Source: Arenibaculum pallidiluteum (GTDB lineage: Bacteria; Pseudomonadota; Alphaproteobacteria; Azospirillales; Azospirillaceae). Taken from it: a DNA stretch of 64,000 nt. The stretch covers positions 1 to 64,000 of the forward strand of contig NZ_JAFIQU010000007.1 of the NCBI RefSeq assembly GCF_017355985.1. Reading direction: 5' to 3'. Below, one piece after another: positions 1 through 9,601 of this stretch. The notes under the pieces were generated by a model that saw nothing but the letters and a program-made list of their open reading frames with translations, ran no database searches and was not told the DNA's origin. The stretch's first letter is position 1; each line of letters begins with the position of its first letter. Both the position numbers and the translations under genes were made by a program.

Positions 1-100
1 GGAAAAGATCGACGATCGCATCCGAAATCCGGTCGCAGACCTTGTCCGGATGCCCCTCCGATACCGACTCGCTGGTGAAGACGTAGTTGAGCTTGGCCAC
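1..100 (-). CDS. metK: S-adenosylmethionine synthase, N-terminal fragment
   Basis: Only the first 33 codons lie in the window; the rest is beyond the left edge. The reverse strand reads [20 protein letters not shown], the typical MetK N-terminus, including the catalytic His of the SEGHPDK motif that binds ATP and methionine. MetK makes S-adenosylmethionine from methionine and ATP in the cytosol. The start is taken as GTG at 100 with an AGAGG ribosome site a few bases upstream. It follows an XRE regulator gene in the same direction, a common alphaproteobacterial order (lnt, regulator, metK). The roughly 220-base gap between them carries a structured leader described separately. Identification is near certain even from the fragment. 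Confidence 0.95.
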   Translation of the reverse strand, partial: MAKLNYVFTSESVSEGHPDKVCDRISDAIVDLF

Positions 101-173
101 GGGCTGCCTCTGTCTGAAATTGGCGGAGCACGCCGCCGACGTATAGGTCGCAGTTTTCAGCAGACTTGCCATA

Positions 174-217
174 CGGGGTCAAGCGACAAGACCCCGCAGC
201 AATCTTTGTTCACGGGG
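174..217 (-). promoter_or_regulatory. Structured metK leader with competing stems
   Basis: Read on the minus strand, the metK leader contains CCCCG (217-213), then CGGGGTC (196-190), a 9-base loop, then GACCCCG (180-174). The middle arm can pair with either flanking arm, so two mutually exclusive hairpins are possible, as in attenuators and riboswitches. The first hairpin loop starts UGA and ends UUGCUG, which faintly recalls SAM-II, but the invariant UUAAA and GCUAAAA segments are absent. There is no U tract after the second hairpin, so it is not an intrinsic terminator. Control of metK by this leader is an inference. Confidence 0.4.
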
Positions 218-221
218 CTTT

Positions 222-251
222 GCCGATCCGTCCTGCGCCGATCCGTCCTGC
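222..251. repeat. Two exact tandem copies of a 15-bp unit
   Basis: GCCGATCCGTCCTGC occurs at 222-236 and again at 237-251 without a gap, about 70 bases past the stop of the XRE regulator gene and just outside the metK leader structure. It is one of about a dozen short tandem repeats in this window. Confidence 0.85.
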
Positions 252-320
252 GGCTCCGGCCCGGCGCGGGGCCCGGCCGCCGCGCCGCCCGCTCAGAAAG
301 GCGAGCTCACCTGGTCGGGC

Positions 321-788
321 TCACTCGGCTTCGACGGGCGAGGAATTGGCGACGGACTTCGTCAGCTCGAAAATCCGTTTGCGCACCTGCGGGTCGGTGA
401 TGCGGTAGTAGGCGCGGACCAGCTCCAGCGTCTCGCGCTTGGCCATGGGATCGGGCTCGAAGCTCGGCTGCCGCTCCTCGGCCCTGCTCGCCCGCGGCGT
501 GGACCGCTCGCCGCCGTCCGGCATGTCGTCGAAGAAGAACGAGACGGGCACGTCCAGGACGCGGCTGAGGTCGAACAGCCGGCTCGCGCCGATCCGGTTG
601 GCGCCGCGCTCATACTTCTGGACCTGCTGGAAGGTCAGGCCGATCGCCTCGCCGAGCTTCTCCTGGCTCATCCCGAGAAGGGTACGGCGCAGGCGCACAC
701 GCGAGCCGACATGGACGTCGATCGGGTTCGGCTTGCCGGTCTTCGGCCGGCCACCGGCACCGCGGCGTCCGCGGATCTGTGTTTCCAT
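321..788 (-). CDS. XRE-family helix-turn-helix regulator
   Basis: A 155-residue cytosolic DNA-binding protein. An XRE/Cro-type helix-turn-helix lies near residues 25-80: RLRRTLLGMSQEKLGEAIGL followed by TFQQVQKYERGANRIGASRL, with the usual Q-Q-V-x-K-Y-E-x-G recognition pattern. The C-terminal half is charged and ends in a helical segment (LVRAYYRITDPQVRKRIFEL) typical of the alphaproteobacterial family found beside metK. I chose ATG at 788, preceded by AGG, over an in-frame GTG at 803, which has a weaker ribosome site. Its place between lnt and metK is conserved in this class, but its target is not visible here. Confidence 0.88.
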   Translation of the reverse strand: METQIRGRRGAGGRPKTGKPNPIDVHVGSRVRLRRTLLGMSQEKLGEAIGLTFQQVQKYERGANRIGASRLFDLSRVLDVPVSFFFDDMPDGGERSTPRASRAEERQPSFEPDPMAKRETLELVRAYYRITDPQVRKRIFELTKSVANSSPVEAE

Positions 789-905
789 AGGCCTAATCCC
801 CACTGGCAGACGCGAGATCGCGACGATCAGTCGAATGGAGGAGGTACGCGGAGCAACCCGCCTAAGACTGGTGGCAGCCTTCCTCCACCCGGAATATGTG
901 ACCGA

Positions 906-2498
906 TCATCTGCGCCGTCGAGCCAAGGTTGCAGAGCCGCCAGCCAGCAAAAGCATTACCCCGAATAGCCAGTTACCCCATCTGGAATAAGGGGTGGGGG
1001 ATGCTGCGGCGGGGAGCGGTGCATCCACGAAGCCGGCCTCCCCGAGCCCAAGGCGCGCCGTGATCCGGCCATAGGGGTCGACCACGCCCGAGATCCCGGA
1101 ATTGGCGACCCGAACCATGGGAAGACCTTCCTCGACCGCGCGGACCCGCGCGATGGCGAAGTGCTGGTGCGGCCCCGCCGTCAGGCCGTACCAGGCGTCG
1201 TTGGTCAGGTTCAGGAGCCAGGCCGGGCGATGTCCCGGCTCCGTCACGGCGCCGGGGAAGATCACCTCGTAGCAGATCAGCGGGCTGACCGGCGGCAGAC
1301 CAGGCAGGTCGAGGGTCCGCGGTCCCGGGCCAGCCGAGAAGTCGAGCGAGCCCGCGGCCACCGGGGCGATCGGAATCCAGCGGCGCAGCGGCATGTACTC
1401 GCCGAACGGCACCAGGTGGAACTTGTCGTAGGTGCCGCGCACCGCCCCGGCGCGGTCGATCGCGACGAGCCCGTTCCAGACCCGCCGCGTGCCCTCGGCG
1501 TCCTCGGTCAGGCGCGGAGCGCCGGTGATGGTCAGCCCCCCGGGCGGCGTCAGCGCGGCGACGGCCTGGCGGCGCTGGACGTCCTGCTCGATCAGGAAGG
1601 GCACGGCCGTTTCCGCCCAGATCACATGGGTCGGCGCGGGCTCGGCCGGCCGGGCGGACAGCTCCAGATGGCGCTCGAAGTTGCGCTCGCGCTCGCCGGG
1701 GGCCCACTTGATCCGCTGGTCGATGGCCGGCTGCACGAGGCGCAGGCGCACGCCGGGCACCGCCGCGGCCGGCGCGGCCGCCAGCCTCCAGGCCCCCAGC
1801 CCGCCGATCAGCGCGAAGAGACCGAGCCCCGCGGCCAGCGCCGCCATGGCGCGGCGGCGCGGCACGGCCCGATCGGGCAGCAGCGCCGGCAGCGCCGCGA
1901 CCCCCACGGTCAGCAGGCCAAGCCCGTAGATCCCGAACACAGACGTCGCCTGAAGCACGGGTTCGATGCCGGTCCAGGCATAGCCCACGAGGTTCCACGG
2001 AAAGCCGGTCATCACATGGCCGCGCAGCCACTCGAACGTCGCCCAGAGCGCGGCCAGCATCACCACGCGGGGCAGGCCGACAAGACGCGTACGGTGCAGC
2101 ACGGCCAGCGCCCCGCCGGGGAAGGCGGCCATCACCGCCGGAAGCCCGGTAAAGGCGAAGGGCAGCATCCACCACCAGGCCGCGATGTCCGTGAACAGCG
2201 CGGCCGAGATCCAGTAGAGGCTGATCACGAAGAAGCCGAAGCCGAAAGCCCAGCCGAGCGCGAAGGAGCCCCGGGCAGTCCGTATGCCGTCCAGCATCCA
2301 GAGCAGCGCCGGGAAGGCCACCAGCAGCGCCGGCACCAGGCCGAGCGGCGGCAGGGACAGGGTCGCGACGGCGCCGAGCCCCATCGCCATCGCCGCGCGA
2401 CGCCAGCCCGTGAGGGCCGCGAGGCGTGCCGCGGCGCCCGCCAGGGGGCGTGCGCCGGCCGCGCCGGGCAGGGCGCGGGGAGTCTCTGTTGCGGTCAC
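906..2498 (-). CDS. lnt: Apolipoprotein N-acyltransferase
   Basis: A 530-residue inner-membrane enzyme that adds the third acyl chain to the N-terminal cysteine of lipoproteins. The N-terminal half (to about residue 240) is hydrophobic with several membrane spans; the C-terminal half is a nitrilase-type domain. The catalytic triad is visible: Glu in WAETAVPF (about 294), Lys in YDKFHLVPFGEYMP (about 358) and Cys in LICYEVIFP (about 408). A last hydrophobic segment near the C-terminus anchors the domain. The start is GTG at 2498 with a GGAAGGAAGGA ribosome site. It lies downstream of corC in the same leftward run and upstream of the XRE regulator. Confidence 0.96.
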   Translation of the reverse strand: MTATETPRALPGAAGARPLAGAAARLAALTGWRRAAMAMGLGAVATLSLPPLGLVPALLVAFPALLWMLDGIRTARGSFALGWAFGFGFFVISLYWISAALFTDIAAWWWMLPFAFTGLPAVMAAFPGGALAVLHRTRLVGLPRVVMLAALWATFEWLRGHVMTGFPWNLVGYAWTGIEPVLQATSVFGIYGLGLLTVGVAALPALLPDRAVPRRRAMAALAAGLGLFALIGGLGAWRLAAAPAAAVPGVRLRLVQPAIDQRIKWAPGERERNFERHLELSARPAEPAPTHVIWAETAVPFLIEQDVQRRQAVAALTPPGGLTITGAPRLTEDAEGTRRVWNGLVAIDRAGAVRGTYDKFHLVPFGEYMPLRRWIPIAPVAAGSLDFSAGPGPRTLDLPGLPPVSPLICYEVIFPGAVTEPGHRPAWLLNLTNDAWYGLTAGPHQHFAIARVRAVEEGLPMVRVANSGISGVVDPYGRITARLGLGEAGFVDAPLPAAASPTPYSRWGNWLFGVMLLLAGGSATLARRRR

Positions 2499-2588
2499 GG
2501 CGGATCCTTCCTTCCGGTGGCGCGGGACGAGCCCGCACCACCGGGAGTCATAACGGAATTCGGACCTTTCGGTGGCGCCCGCGGCGGC

Positions 2589-3512
2589 TCAGCCGCCGGC
2601 GGAGACCCGCGCGCGGGCCGCCGGGCCGGGCAGGTTGCGCACCCTCAGGCGCTTGATGCGGCGGGGATCGGCGTCGACCACCTCGAACTCGAGGCCCGAG
2701 GGGTGGCGCAGAAGCTCGCCCCGGCTCGGAACCCGGCCGGCCAGGCTGAAGACCAGGCCGCCCAGGGTCTCGACCTCGTCCCGGTCCTCGTCGTCCAGGG
2801 CGACGCCGGTCTCGTCCACGAACTCCTCGATCGGCAGGCGGGCGTCGGCCATCACCGTGCCGTCCGCCCGGCGCACCAGCATCGGCGGCTCGTCGATGTC
2901 GTGCTCGTCCTCGATCTCGCCGACGATCTCCTCGACCAGGTCCTCGATGGTGACGAGGCCGTCGATGCCGCCGAACTCGTCGACGACCAGCGCCATGTGG
3001 TGCCGCGTCTGCCGCATCTGGATCAGCAGGTCCAGCACGGGCATGGACGGCGCGACGATCAGCACGTCCCGCTTCACGTCGGCGATGGAGAAGGTCTCGC
3101 TCCGGTTCACCAGCGCGGGCAGCACGTCCTTGATGTGGACCATGCCCACCACGTCGTCCAGCGTCTCCCGGTAGACCGGCAGCCGCGAATGGGCCTCGGC
3201 GGCGAAGCGCTGGACCAGCTCCTCCAGCGACACGCTGACCTCGACCGCCACGATATGGGCGCGAGGCACCATCACGTCGGCGACGACGCGGTCGCGCAGC
3301 TTCAGGATGTTGGCGAGCAGCAGCCTTTCGTCGGCCGCGATCGAGCCCTCGGCCTCCGGCCGGCCCTCGATCAGCTCCTCGATCGCGTCGCGGAGCGTGG
3401 TGTCCTCGCGGACTCCGAGCACGGCCCGCAGGAAGCTGCGGAACTGCCTCGGAAATGAATGTTCTTCGGCCCCGTCTTCCCGGGGCGATCTACTGCCTGA
3501 TGCGTCTGTCAT
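2589..3512 (-). CDS. CBS-pair transporter-associated protein (CorC/HlyC family)
   Basis: A 307-residue soluble protein of the CorC/HlyC type. It has a tandem CBS pair at about residues 80-210 ([20 protein letters not shown] and the second unit around [20 protein letters not shown]) and a C-terminal CorC_HlyC domain. The N-terminal DUF21 membrane domain of the long form is absent. Members are linked to magnesium/cobalt efflux or to binding adenosyl ligands; the name hemolysin is historical. ATG at 3512 starts inside the last codons of ybeY (23-base overlap), pointing to translational coupling. A longer in-frame reading from 3551 would overlap ybeY even more and is less likely. Confidence 0.9.
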   Translation of the reverse strand: MTDASGSRSPREDGAEEHSFPRQFRSFLRAVLGVREDTTLRDAIEELIEGRPEAEGSIAADERLLLANILKLRDRVVADVMVPRAHIVAVEVSVSLEELVQRFAAEAHSRLPVYRETLDDVVGMVHIKDVLPALVNRSETFSIADVKRDVLIVAPSMPVLDLLIQMRQTRHHMALVVDEFGGIDGLVTIEDLVEEIVGEIEDEHDIDEPPMLVRRADGTVMADARLPIEEFVDETGVALDDEDRDEVETLGGLVFSLAGRVPSRGELLRHPSGLEFEVVDADPRRIKRLRVRNLPGPAARARVSAGG

Positions 3513-4083
3513 CGTCTTGCGGTTCGGGTGCGGAGCGCACGGAATCGGCATATGGGTCGGCTATGCCGAGCCCCGCCAGGATCCTCGTTTCCAGTCGCTC
3601 CATACGGTCGGCATCCTCGTCTTTCTCGTGATCATACCCGAGAAGATGAAGAACGCCATGGACAACGAGGTGAGAGACATGGTCGGCGAGCGCCTTGCCC
3701 TGGCTGCGCGCCTCGCCCTCGACCGTCTCGAAGGCCAGGATTACGTCGCCCAGCAGGACCGGGGCGTCCGCCTCCTCGAAAGAGGCCCCGCCGGGTTCCT
3801 CCTCGGCGCCGTCCATCAGCGCGAAGCTCAGCACGTTCGTGGGCTTGTCCTTGCCGCGGTAGTCGCGGTTCAGCCGATGCACCAGCGCGTCGTCGGCCAG
3901 CACCAGGCTGACCTCGCGCGGGCGGCCGTCCGCAGCGAACCGTTCCGCGTCCACCGCCCCCGCATCCCCCGCCGCACCGGCATAGGCCGCGCGGGCGGCC
4001 CGCTCGGCCAGCGCCTCGACCTGCGGAAGGACGGACCAGGCCTCCGCCTCGGTGGAGACCACGACCTCGAGGGCGTCCGTCAT
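3490..4083 (-). CDS. ybeY: Endoribonuclease YbeY (rRNA maturation factor)
   Basis: A 197-residue zinc metalloprotein that takes part in 16S rRNA 3'-end maturation and ribosome quality control. The signature [11 protein letters not shown] is at about residues 139-149, giving the three zinc-ligand histidines. The conserved [19 protein letters not shown] segment precedes it. The first 60 residues are more Ala-rich than usual, and the tail after the His motif is long. It overlaps phoH by 4 bases (start within ATGA) and overlaps corC downstream, giving the usual phoH-ybeY-corC-lnt order. Confidence 0.95.
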   Translation of the reverse strand: MTDALEVVVSTEAEAWSVLPQVEALAERAARAAYAGAAGDAGAVDAERFAADGRPREVSLVLADDALVHRLNRDYRGKDKPTNVLSFALMDGAEEEPGGASFEEADAPVLLGDVILAFETVEGEARSQGKALADHVSHLVVHGVLHLLGYDHEKDEDADRMERLETRILAGLGIADPYADSVRSAPEPQDDDRRIRQ

Positions 4084-5068
4084 GGCGCGGGCCGGTCGTG
4101 GTCGTCGTAGGCCCGGACGATCCGCGCGACCAGCGGGTGGCGCACCACGTCGGCCTCGGTGAAGTGGACGAAGGCCACGCCGGGCACGCCCTGCAGGATC
4201 TCGATGGCGTCCTTGAGCCCCGAGCGCTGGCCGGCGGGCAGGTCGATCTGGGTCACGTCGCCCGTGATCGCCATGCGGCCGTTCTCGCCGAGGCGCGTCA
4301 GGAACATCTTCATCTGCATCGGCGTCGTGTTCTGCGCCTCGTCGAGGATCACGTAGGCGTTTGCAAGGGTGCGGCCGCGCATGAAGGCGAGCGGCGCCAC
4401 CTCGATCTCGCCGCTGGCCAGGCGCTTCTCCACCTGCTCGGCCGGCATCATGTCGTGCAGCGCGTCGTAGAGCGGGCGCAGATAGGGGTCGACCTTCTCG
4501 CGCAGGTCGCCGGGCAGGAAGCCCAGCCGCTCGCCGGCCTCGACGGCCGGACGCGACAGGATGATCCGGTCGACCTGACCCTGGACCAGCATGGAGACGG
4601 CCTGGGCCACGGCGAGATAGGTCTTGCCGGTTCCGGCCGGACCGAGCCCGAAGACCAGCTCGTTGGCATTCAGCGCGTCGAGGTAGCGCGCCTGGGTCGG
4701 GCTGCGCGCGCTGATCGGCGTGCGCTTGCGCGTCCGGATTCCCAGGTCTGGCCTGCTGATATGGGCCAGCGCCGCATCCCGGTCGCCCGCGTCCAGCACG
4801 CGCGTCGTCATGCGCAGGGCCGCGTCCACGTCGGCGGGCTCGACCGCAAGACCGTTCTTCAGCCGGCCGTAGAGGGCGTTGATCACCGTGCGCGCGGCAT
4901 CGGCCGAATCGGGTGAGCCCGAGATCGTCAGCACGTTGCCCCGGCTGATCAACGTCACGCCGAGCTGGTTCTCGATGCGGGCGAGATGGGTGTCGTGCTG
5001 GCCGTAGAGCGGCGGCAGCAGTCGGTTGTCGTCGAAGCGCAGGTCGATGCGGCTCACCGGGGTGCCGG

Positions 5069-5072
<4 letters not shown>
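4080..5072 (-). CDS. phoH: PhoH-family ATPase
   Basis: A 330-residue cytosolic protein with an N-terminal KH-like segment ([18 protein letters not shown]) and a helicase-like ATPase core: Walker A GPAGTGKT at about residue 140, Walker [11 protein letters not shown], and sensor GDVTQIDLP. This is the YbeZ-type member that acts with YbeY in RNA metabolism. The frame opens with TTG at 5072, overlapping the miaB stop as TTGA, with GGAG about 9 bases upstream; no ATG exists close by. The miaB-phoH-ybeY coupling supports co-translation. Confidence 0.93.
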
Positions 5073-6466
<1,394 letters not shown>

Positions 6467-6745
6467 GGCCCCTTGTTCCCACGCGGCCCGGCTTCCGAGC
6501 CGCGGGACCGCTGCGCAAATACCTTCGGCGCGTCAGCCGGAAGGCCGCGCGCCGCCGCCCACAGGTAATCACCCGGCCCGGACGAGTCAACGGCCACCCA
6601 GCCGGTGCGTTCCCTGAGGATTGCCCCCGCCGCCCGATGGCGATCCCTGAGCCGGTGCCGAACGGGGACTTCCCGTGTTCATTCGCCGACCACGCCCTCC
6701 ATGATAGTGATGGTGGGAGATGGCGGCAGGGAAGGGCGCCGGCGG
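6467..6745. other. Divergent intergenic region between miaB and the copper cluster
   Basis: These 279 bases separate two divergent transcription units and must carry both promoters. I see no protein-coding frame with codon bias, no clear -35/-10 pair and no recognisable copper-regulator operator. The last 60 bases hold a purine-rich stretch (GGTGGGAGATGG, GGCGGCAGGGAAGGG) that supplies the ribosome site of the first copper-cluster gene. Confidence 0.5.
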
Positions 6746-7225
6746 ATGGGTCTCGGCCGTGACGGGACGTGGATGACGCTGCGGCTGCTTGCCGCCGCGG
6801 TCCTGCTCGTCCGTGCGCTGCCGCTGCTTCCGCCCGCCGCGGCGCCGGCATCGGTTCTGGCCACCATGCATGGCCACGCCGATCCCCGCCACGCCGCCCC
6901 CCACGTCCCCCACACGGCCGATCCCGCCCTGGAGGCAGGCCCTTCTGCCGCACCCCATTGCGGCGCGGCACCTCCAGGCGTCCGGCACGCCGGCCGGGAT
7001 GCCGGACACCCGTCCGAAGATGGCGGCCGCCGCGATGCCGGGCATGGGCGGGACCATGCCTGCCATCTCTGCCGCATCGACGAGCTGGCCGTCCTGCCGC
7101 CGCTGGACTCGCCGGAGCCGCCTTCCCCCCGGCTAGCCGAGGCGATGACCGGCCTCGCGGCGCCGGCGCCCGCATCGGGACGCCACCAGGAGCGTCCGCG
7201 GGCCCGCGCGCCGCCGCAGGCCTGA
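6746..7225 (+). CDS. DUF2946-like His-rich periplasmic protein
   Basis: A 159-residue protein with an N-terminal signal-type hydrophobic segment (TLRLLAAAVLLVRALPLL), a His-rich middle (MHGHADPRHAAPHVPH and GHGRDHACHLCRIDELAV) and a Pro-rich tail. The CxxC within a His cluster and the position directly before YcnI-like and CopC-CopD genes match DUF2946-type proteins of copper clusters. Metal binding is inferred from His/Cys content. ATG at 6746 follows a GGGAAGGG site; ATG at 6773 is an equally possible start that would leave a shorter signal peptide. A direct repeat follows the gene. Confidence 0.7.
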   Translation: MGLGRDGTWMTLRLLAAAVLLVRALPLLPPAAAPASVLATMHGHADPRHAAPHVPHTADPALEAGPSAAPHCGAAPPGVRHAGRDAGHPSEDGGRRDAGHGRDHACHLCRIDELAVLPPLDSPEPPSPRLAEAMTGLAAPAPASGRHQERPRARAPPQA

Positions 7226-7282
7226 CCGTGCGCCCGTCACCGCGGCCGAAGGGCCGAGGCGAACGGAAACCTTCCCCTTGGT

Positions 7283-7344
7283 CCAGTTTCCCGCGGGCGC
7301 GGAGCCCGCGAACGCCAGTTTCCCGCGGGCGCGGAGCCCGCGAA
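7283..7344. repeat. Tandem 32-bp repeat with internal dyad before ycnI-like gene
   Basis: A 30-base unit beginning CCAGTTTCCCGCGGGCGCGG occurs at 7283-7312 and identically at 7315-7344. Each unit contains the inverted repeat CGCGGGC-GCGGA-GCCCGCG, so two adjacent strong hairpins form in the message. The second ends a few bases before the AAGGAG ribosome site and ATG (7354) of the YcnI-like gene. Confidence 0.88.
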
Positions 7345-7353
7345 GGAGTGCAT

Positions 7354-7908
7354 ATGCGCGTGTCCGATGTCTTCGCCTTCCGCGTCCCCGCCGCGGGTGC
7401 GCCCGTCGCGGTCGTCCTGAGCGCGGCCATCCTGTGCGCCGCCGGACCAGTGGCCGCCCATGTGGGCCTCGCCGTCACCGAGGCGCCGGCCGGCTCCTCC
7501 TACAAGGCCGTCCTCAAGATCGGGCACGGCTGCGCGGGCTCGCCCACCCGCGAGATCCGCGTCAGGGTCCCCCACGGCATGCGGGCCGCGAAGCCCATGC
7601 CCAAGCCGGGCTGGAACCTCGAGACCGTCGTCGGGCCGCTGGCCAGGCCCTACCAGGACCACGGCCGCACGGTATCCGAGGGCGTGACCGAGATCCGCTG
7701 GTCCGGGGGCAGCCTGGACGACGCGCATTACGACGAGTTCGTCTTCGTGGGGCGCCTGCCGGAGGAGCCCGGGAAGGTCCTGTACATCCCGGTCGTGCAG
7801 CTCTGTGAGAAGGGCGAGCACCGCTGGATCGAGGTGCCGGCCGAGGGCCAGAAGCCGGACGACCTGCGCGAGCCCGCGCCCGCCCTGCGCCTCCTTCCGG
7901 CCCGCTGA
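7354..7908 (+). CDS. YcnI-family copper-associated protein (DUF1775)
   Basis: A 184-residue exported protein. After a signal peptide cleaved near residue 34 (AAGPVAAHVGL), the mature protein begins with the family's essential His, which with a nearby Trp and Glu forms the mononuclear copper site in characterised YcnI. The DUF1775 fold follows, with conserved stretches KIGHGCAGSPTREIRVRVP, GWNLE and VVQLCEKGEHRWIEVP. The frame opens at ATG 7354 with AAGGAG. It lies between the DUF2946-like gene and the CopC-CopD fusion, 5 bases before the latter, in an order known from copper-acquisition operons. Confidence 0.9.
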   Translation: MRVSDVFAFRVPAAGAPVAVVLSAAILCAAGPVAAHVGLAVTEAPAGSSYKAVLKIGHGCAGSPTREIRVRVPHGMRAAKPMPKPGWNLETVVGPLARPYQDHGRTVSEGVTEIRWSGGSLDDAHYDEFVFVGRLPEEPGKVLYIPVVQLCEKGEHRWIEVPAEGQKPDDLREPAPALRLLPAR

Positions 7909-7913
7909 GCGCC

Positions 7914-9587
7914 ATGGCGTTGCACGGCCGGGACCGGCGCACCGGGAGGCCGGCCGCGGCGGGGCGTCCCGGCATCCTCGCGCTTCTTGCCCCGCTGGCG
8001 GTGCTGATCCTGGTGATCCTGGCCGGCGTCGCGCCGGCCAGGGCGCATGCGGTGCTGGTCCAGGCTGATCCCGCCGACGGGGCGGTGCTGCCGGCCATGC
8101 CGGAGGTGCTGTCCCTGCGCTTCAGCGAAGCCGTGCAGATCCACGCGCTGCGCCTGTCGGGAAGTGACGGAACCTCGGCCGCGTTGACGCCGGAGGCCGG
8201 TGATCGGGGGGCTGGTGCCGCTTCGGGTCTCGTCCTTCTCCGCCCGCCAGCGGCGGGGCCCGGCAGCTTCGTCCTGAGCTGGCGGATCGGCTCGGCCGAC
8301 GGGCACCCGGTGGCTGGCTCGCTGGTCTTCACGGTCGGCGCCGCCGACGCCGGCTTCCTCGAGGCCGCGCGTGCAGGCGATTCCTCGGGCGCCGCGCGGG
8401 CGCTCCATGCCGTCCTGCGGGGTCTCGCCTATGCCGCGGGGCTCCCGGCGGCGGGCGTCGTCCTGTTCCTCGCGCTGTTCGGGGCCGATCCCGCGGCGGA
8501 GCCGCCCGGACTTCGGCGTCTGGCGGGGTTCCTGGCGGTCCTCGGGGGGGCCGCCGTTCTCGGCGCCTCTGCGGTCGAAGGCGTGCTGCTGGGCACGGGT
8601 CCCGTTCCGGCGGGGGCAGCGCCCCTGCTGCGGCTCGGCGGCCTCGCGACGGCGGCGGTGGCGGCGGCGTGGCGGCCGGCGACGCCCGCCTGCGGACCGG
8701 CGGCGGCGCTGGCGCTCGCCCTGTCTTACGCCGTGACCGGGCACTCCAGCGTGCTGGGATCGGCATGGCTTTCGGCGCTGCTGGCCCTGCACGTGTTCGC
8801 CGCCGCCTTCTGGATCGGTTCCTTCCCGGCGCTGATCCTGGCGGCACGGCATGCCGACGGGGCGGCCCTGCGCCGGCTGGCCGGTGCCTTCGCCGGGGTC
8901 GCCACGATCCTGGTCCCGCTGCTGGCGGCAGCGGGGCTGACGCTGGCCTGGGCCCTGGTAGGGTCGTGGCAGGCGCTCCTGGGCACCGCCTATGGGCGCC
9001 TGCTCGCGGGGAAGGCGCTGCTGGTGGCGGCCATGCTCGGCCTGGCGGGGCTGAACCGCTGGCGCCTGGTCCCGGCGCTGCCGGACGGCGGCCCCGATGC
9101 GGCGGCCCGGCTGCGCCGCGCGATCCTTGCCGAGGCGGCGGCCGGGCTGGCGGTGCTTGCCGTCACCGCGGCGCTGACCTCCACCCACCCGCCAGCGCAT
9201 GCGGGGGCCGGCGGCGTGCTGGCGGTCCTGCATCCCGGACTCCGCCTGGAAGGCCGGGCCGGGCCGCTGTCCCTGGTGCTGAGCACGGCGACCTCGCTTC
9301 CCGGTCCCAACCGCTTCGAGCTGGAGATCCGCGGAGCGGACGGCGCCCCGCGCGAGGTCCGCGCCGTCACCCTGCGCCTTGCCAGCCCCGCGGCCGGCAT
9401 CGAGGGGATCGCCCGGGCCATGGCCCGGGTCATGGACGGAGCGGGGCCCGGCCGCTGGTCGCATGCCGGGGCCGAGACCGCCCTGCCCGGAACCTGGCGC
9501 ATCGAGGCCGAGGTGCTGGTGGACGACTTCGAGCGTCGGTCCGCGACCTTCGAGCTGAGGCTGGGCCATGGCGGGCATGGCCACTGA
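7914..9587 (+). CDS. CopC-CopD fusion protein (YcnJ type)
   Basis: A 557-residue copper protein with three parts. A signal segment ends near residue 43; a CopC domain (about 44-140) starts with the copper-ligand His in ARAHAVLVQADPADG and holds a second His in ADGHPVAG. A CopD membrane domain with about eight spans covers about 165-420 (LHVFAAAFWIGSFPALILAA is a typical CopD segment). A C-terminal extracytoplasmic beta-domain of the YtkA kind (about 435-550) ends in a His-rich tail. The same architecture is found in YcnJ of Bacillus, a copper importer. It follows the YcnI-like gene, so uptake or periplasmic handling of copper is the likely role. Confidence 0.9.
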   Translation: MALHGRDRRTGRPAAAGRPGILALLAPLAVLILVILAGVAPARAHAVLVQADPADGAVLPAMPEVLSLRFSEAVQIHALRLSGSDGTSAALTPEAGDRGAGAASGLVLLRPPAAGPGSFVLSWRIGSADGHPVAGSLVFTVGAADAGFLEAARAGDSSGAARALHAVLRGLAYAAGLPAAGVVLFLALFGADPAAEPPGLRRLAGFLAVLGGAAVLGASAVEGVLLGTGPVPAGAAPLLRLGGLATAAVAAAWRPATPACGPAAALALALSYAVTGHSSVLGSAWLSALLALHVFAAAFWIGSFPALILAARHADGAALRRLAGAFAGVATILVPLLAAAGLTLAWALVGSWQALLGTAYGRLLAGKALLVAAMLGLAGLNRWRLVPALPDGGPDAAARLRRAILAEAAAGLAVLAVTAALTSTHPPAHAGAGGVLAVLHPGLRLEGRAGPLSLVLSTATSLPGPNRFELEIRGADGAPREVRAVTLRLASPAAGIEGIARAMARVMDGAGPGRWSHAGAETALPGTWRIEAEVLVDDFERRSATFELRLGHGGHGH

Positions 9588-9601
9588 GGCGCGAGAAAGC
9601 C

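Noticed and set aside
174-220. SAM-II riboswitch before metK
   Set aside because: Only the UGA and UUGC fragments fit; UUAAA and GCUAAAA are missing and the second hairpin is incompatible with the pseudoknot.
1161-3458. Very long forward frame opposite lnt and corC
   Set aside because: Antisense shadow caused by high G+C; product is low-complexity Arg/Gly/Gln and the opposite strand encodes real families. The same applies to many other long frames.
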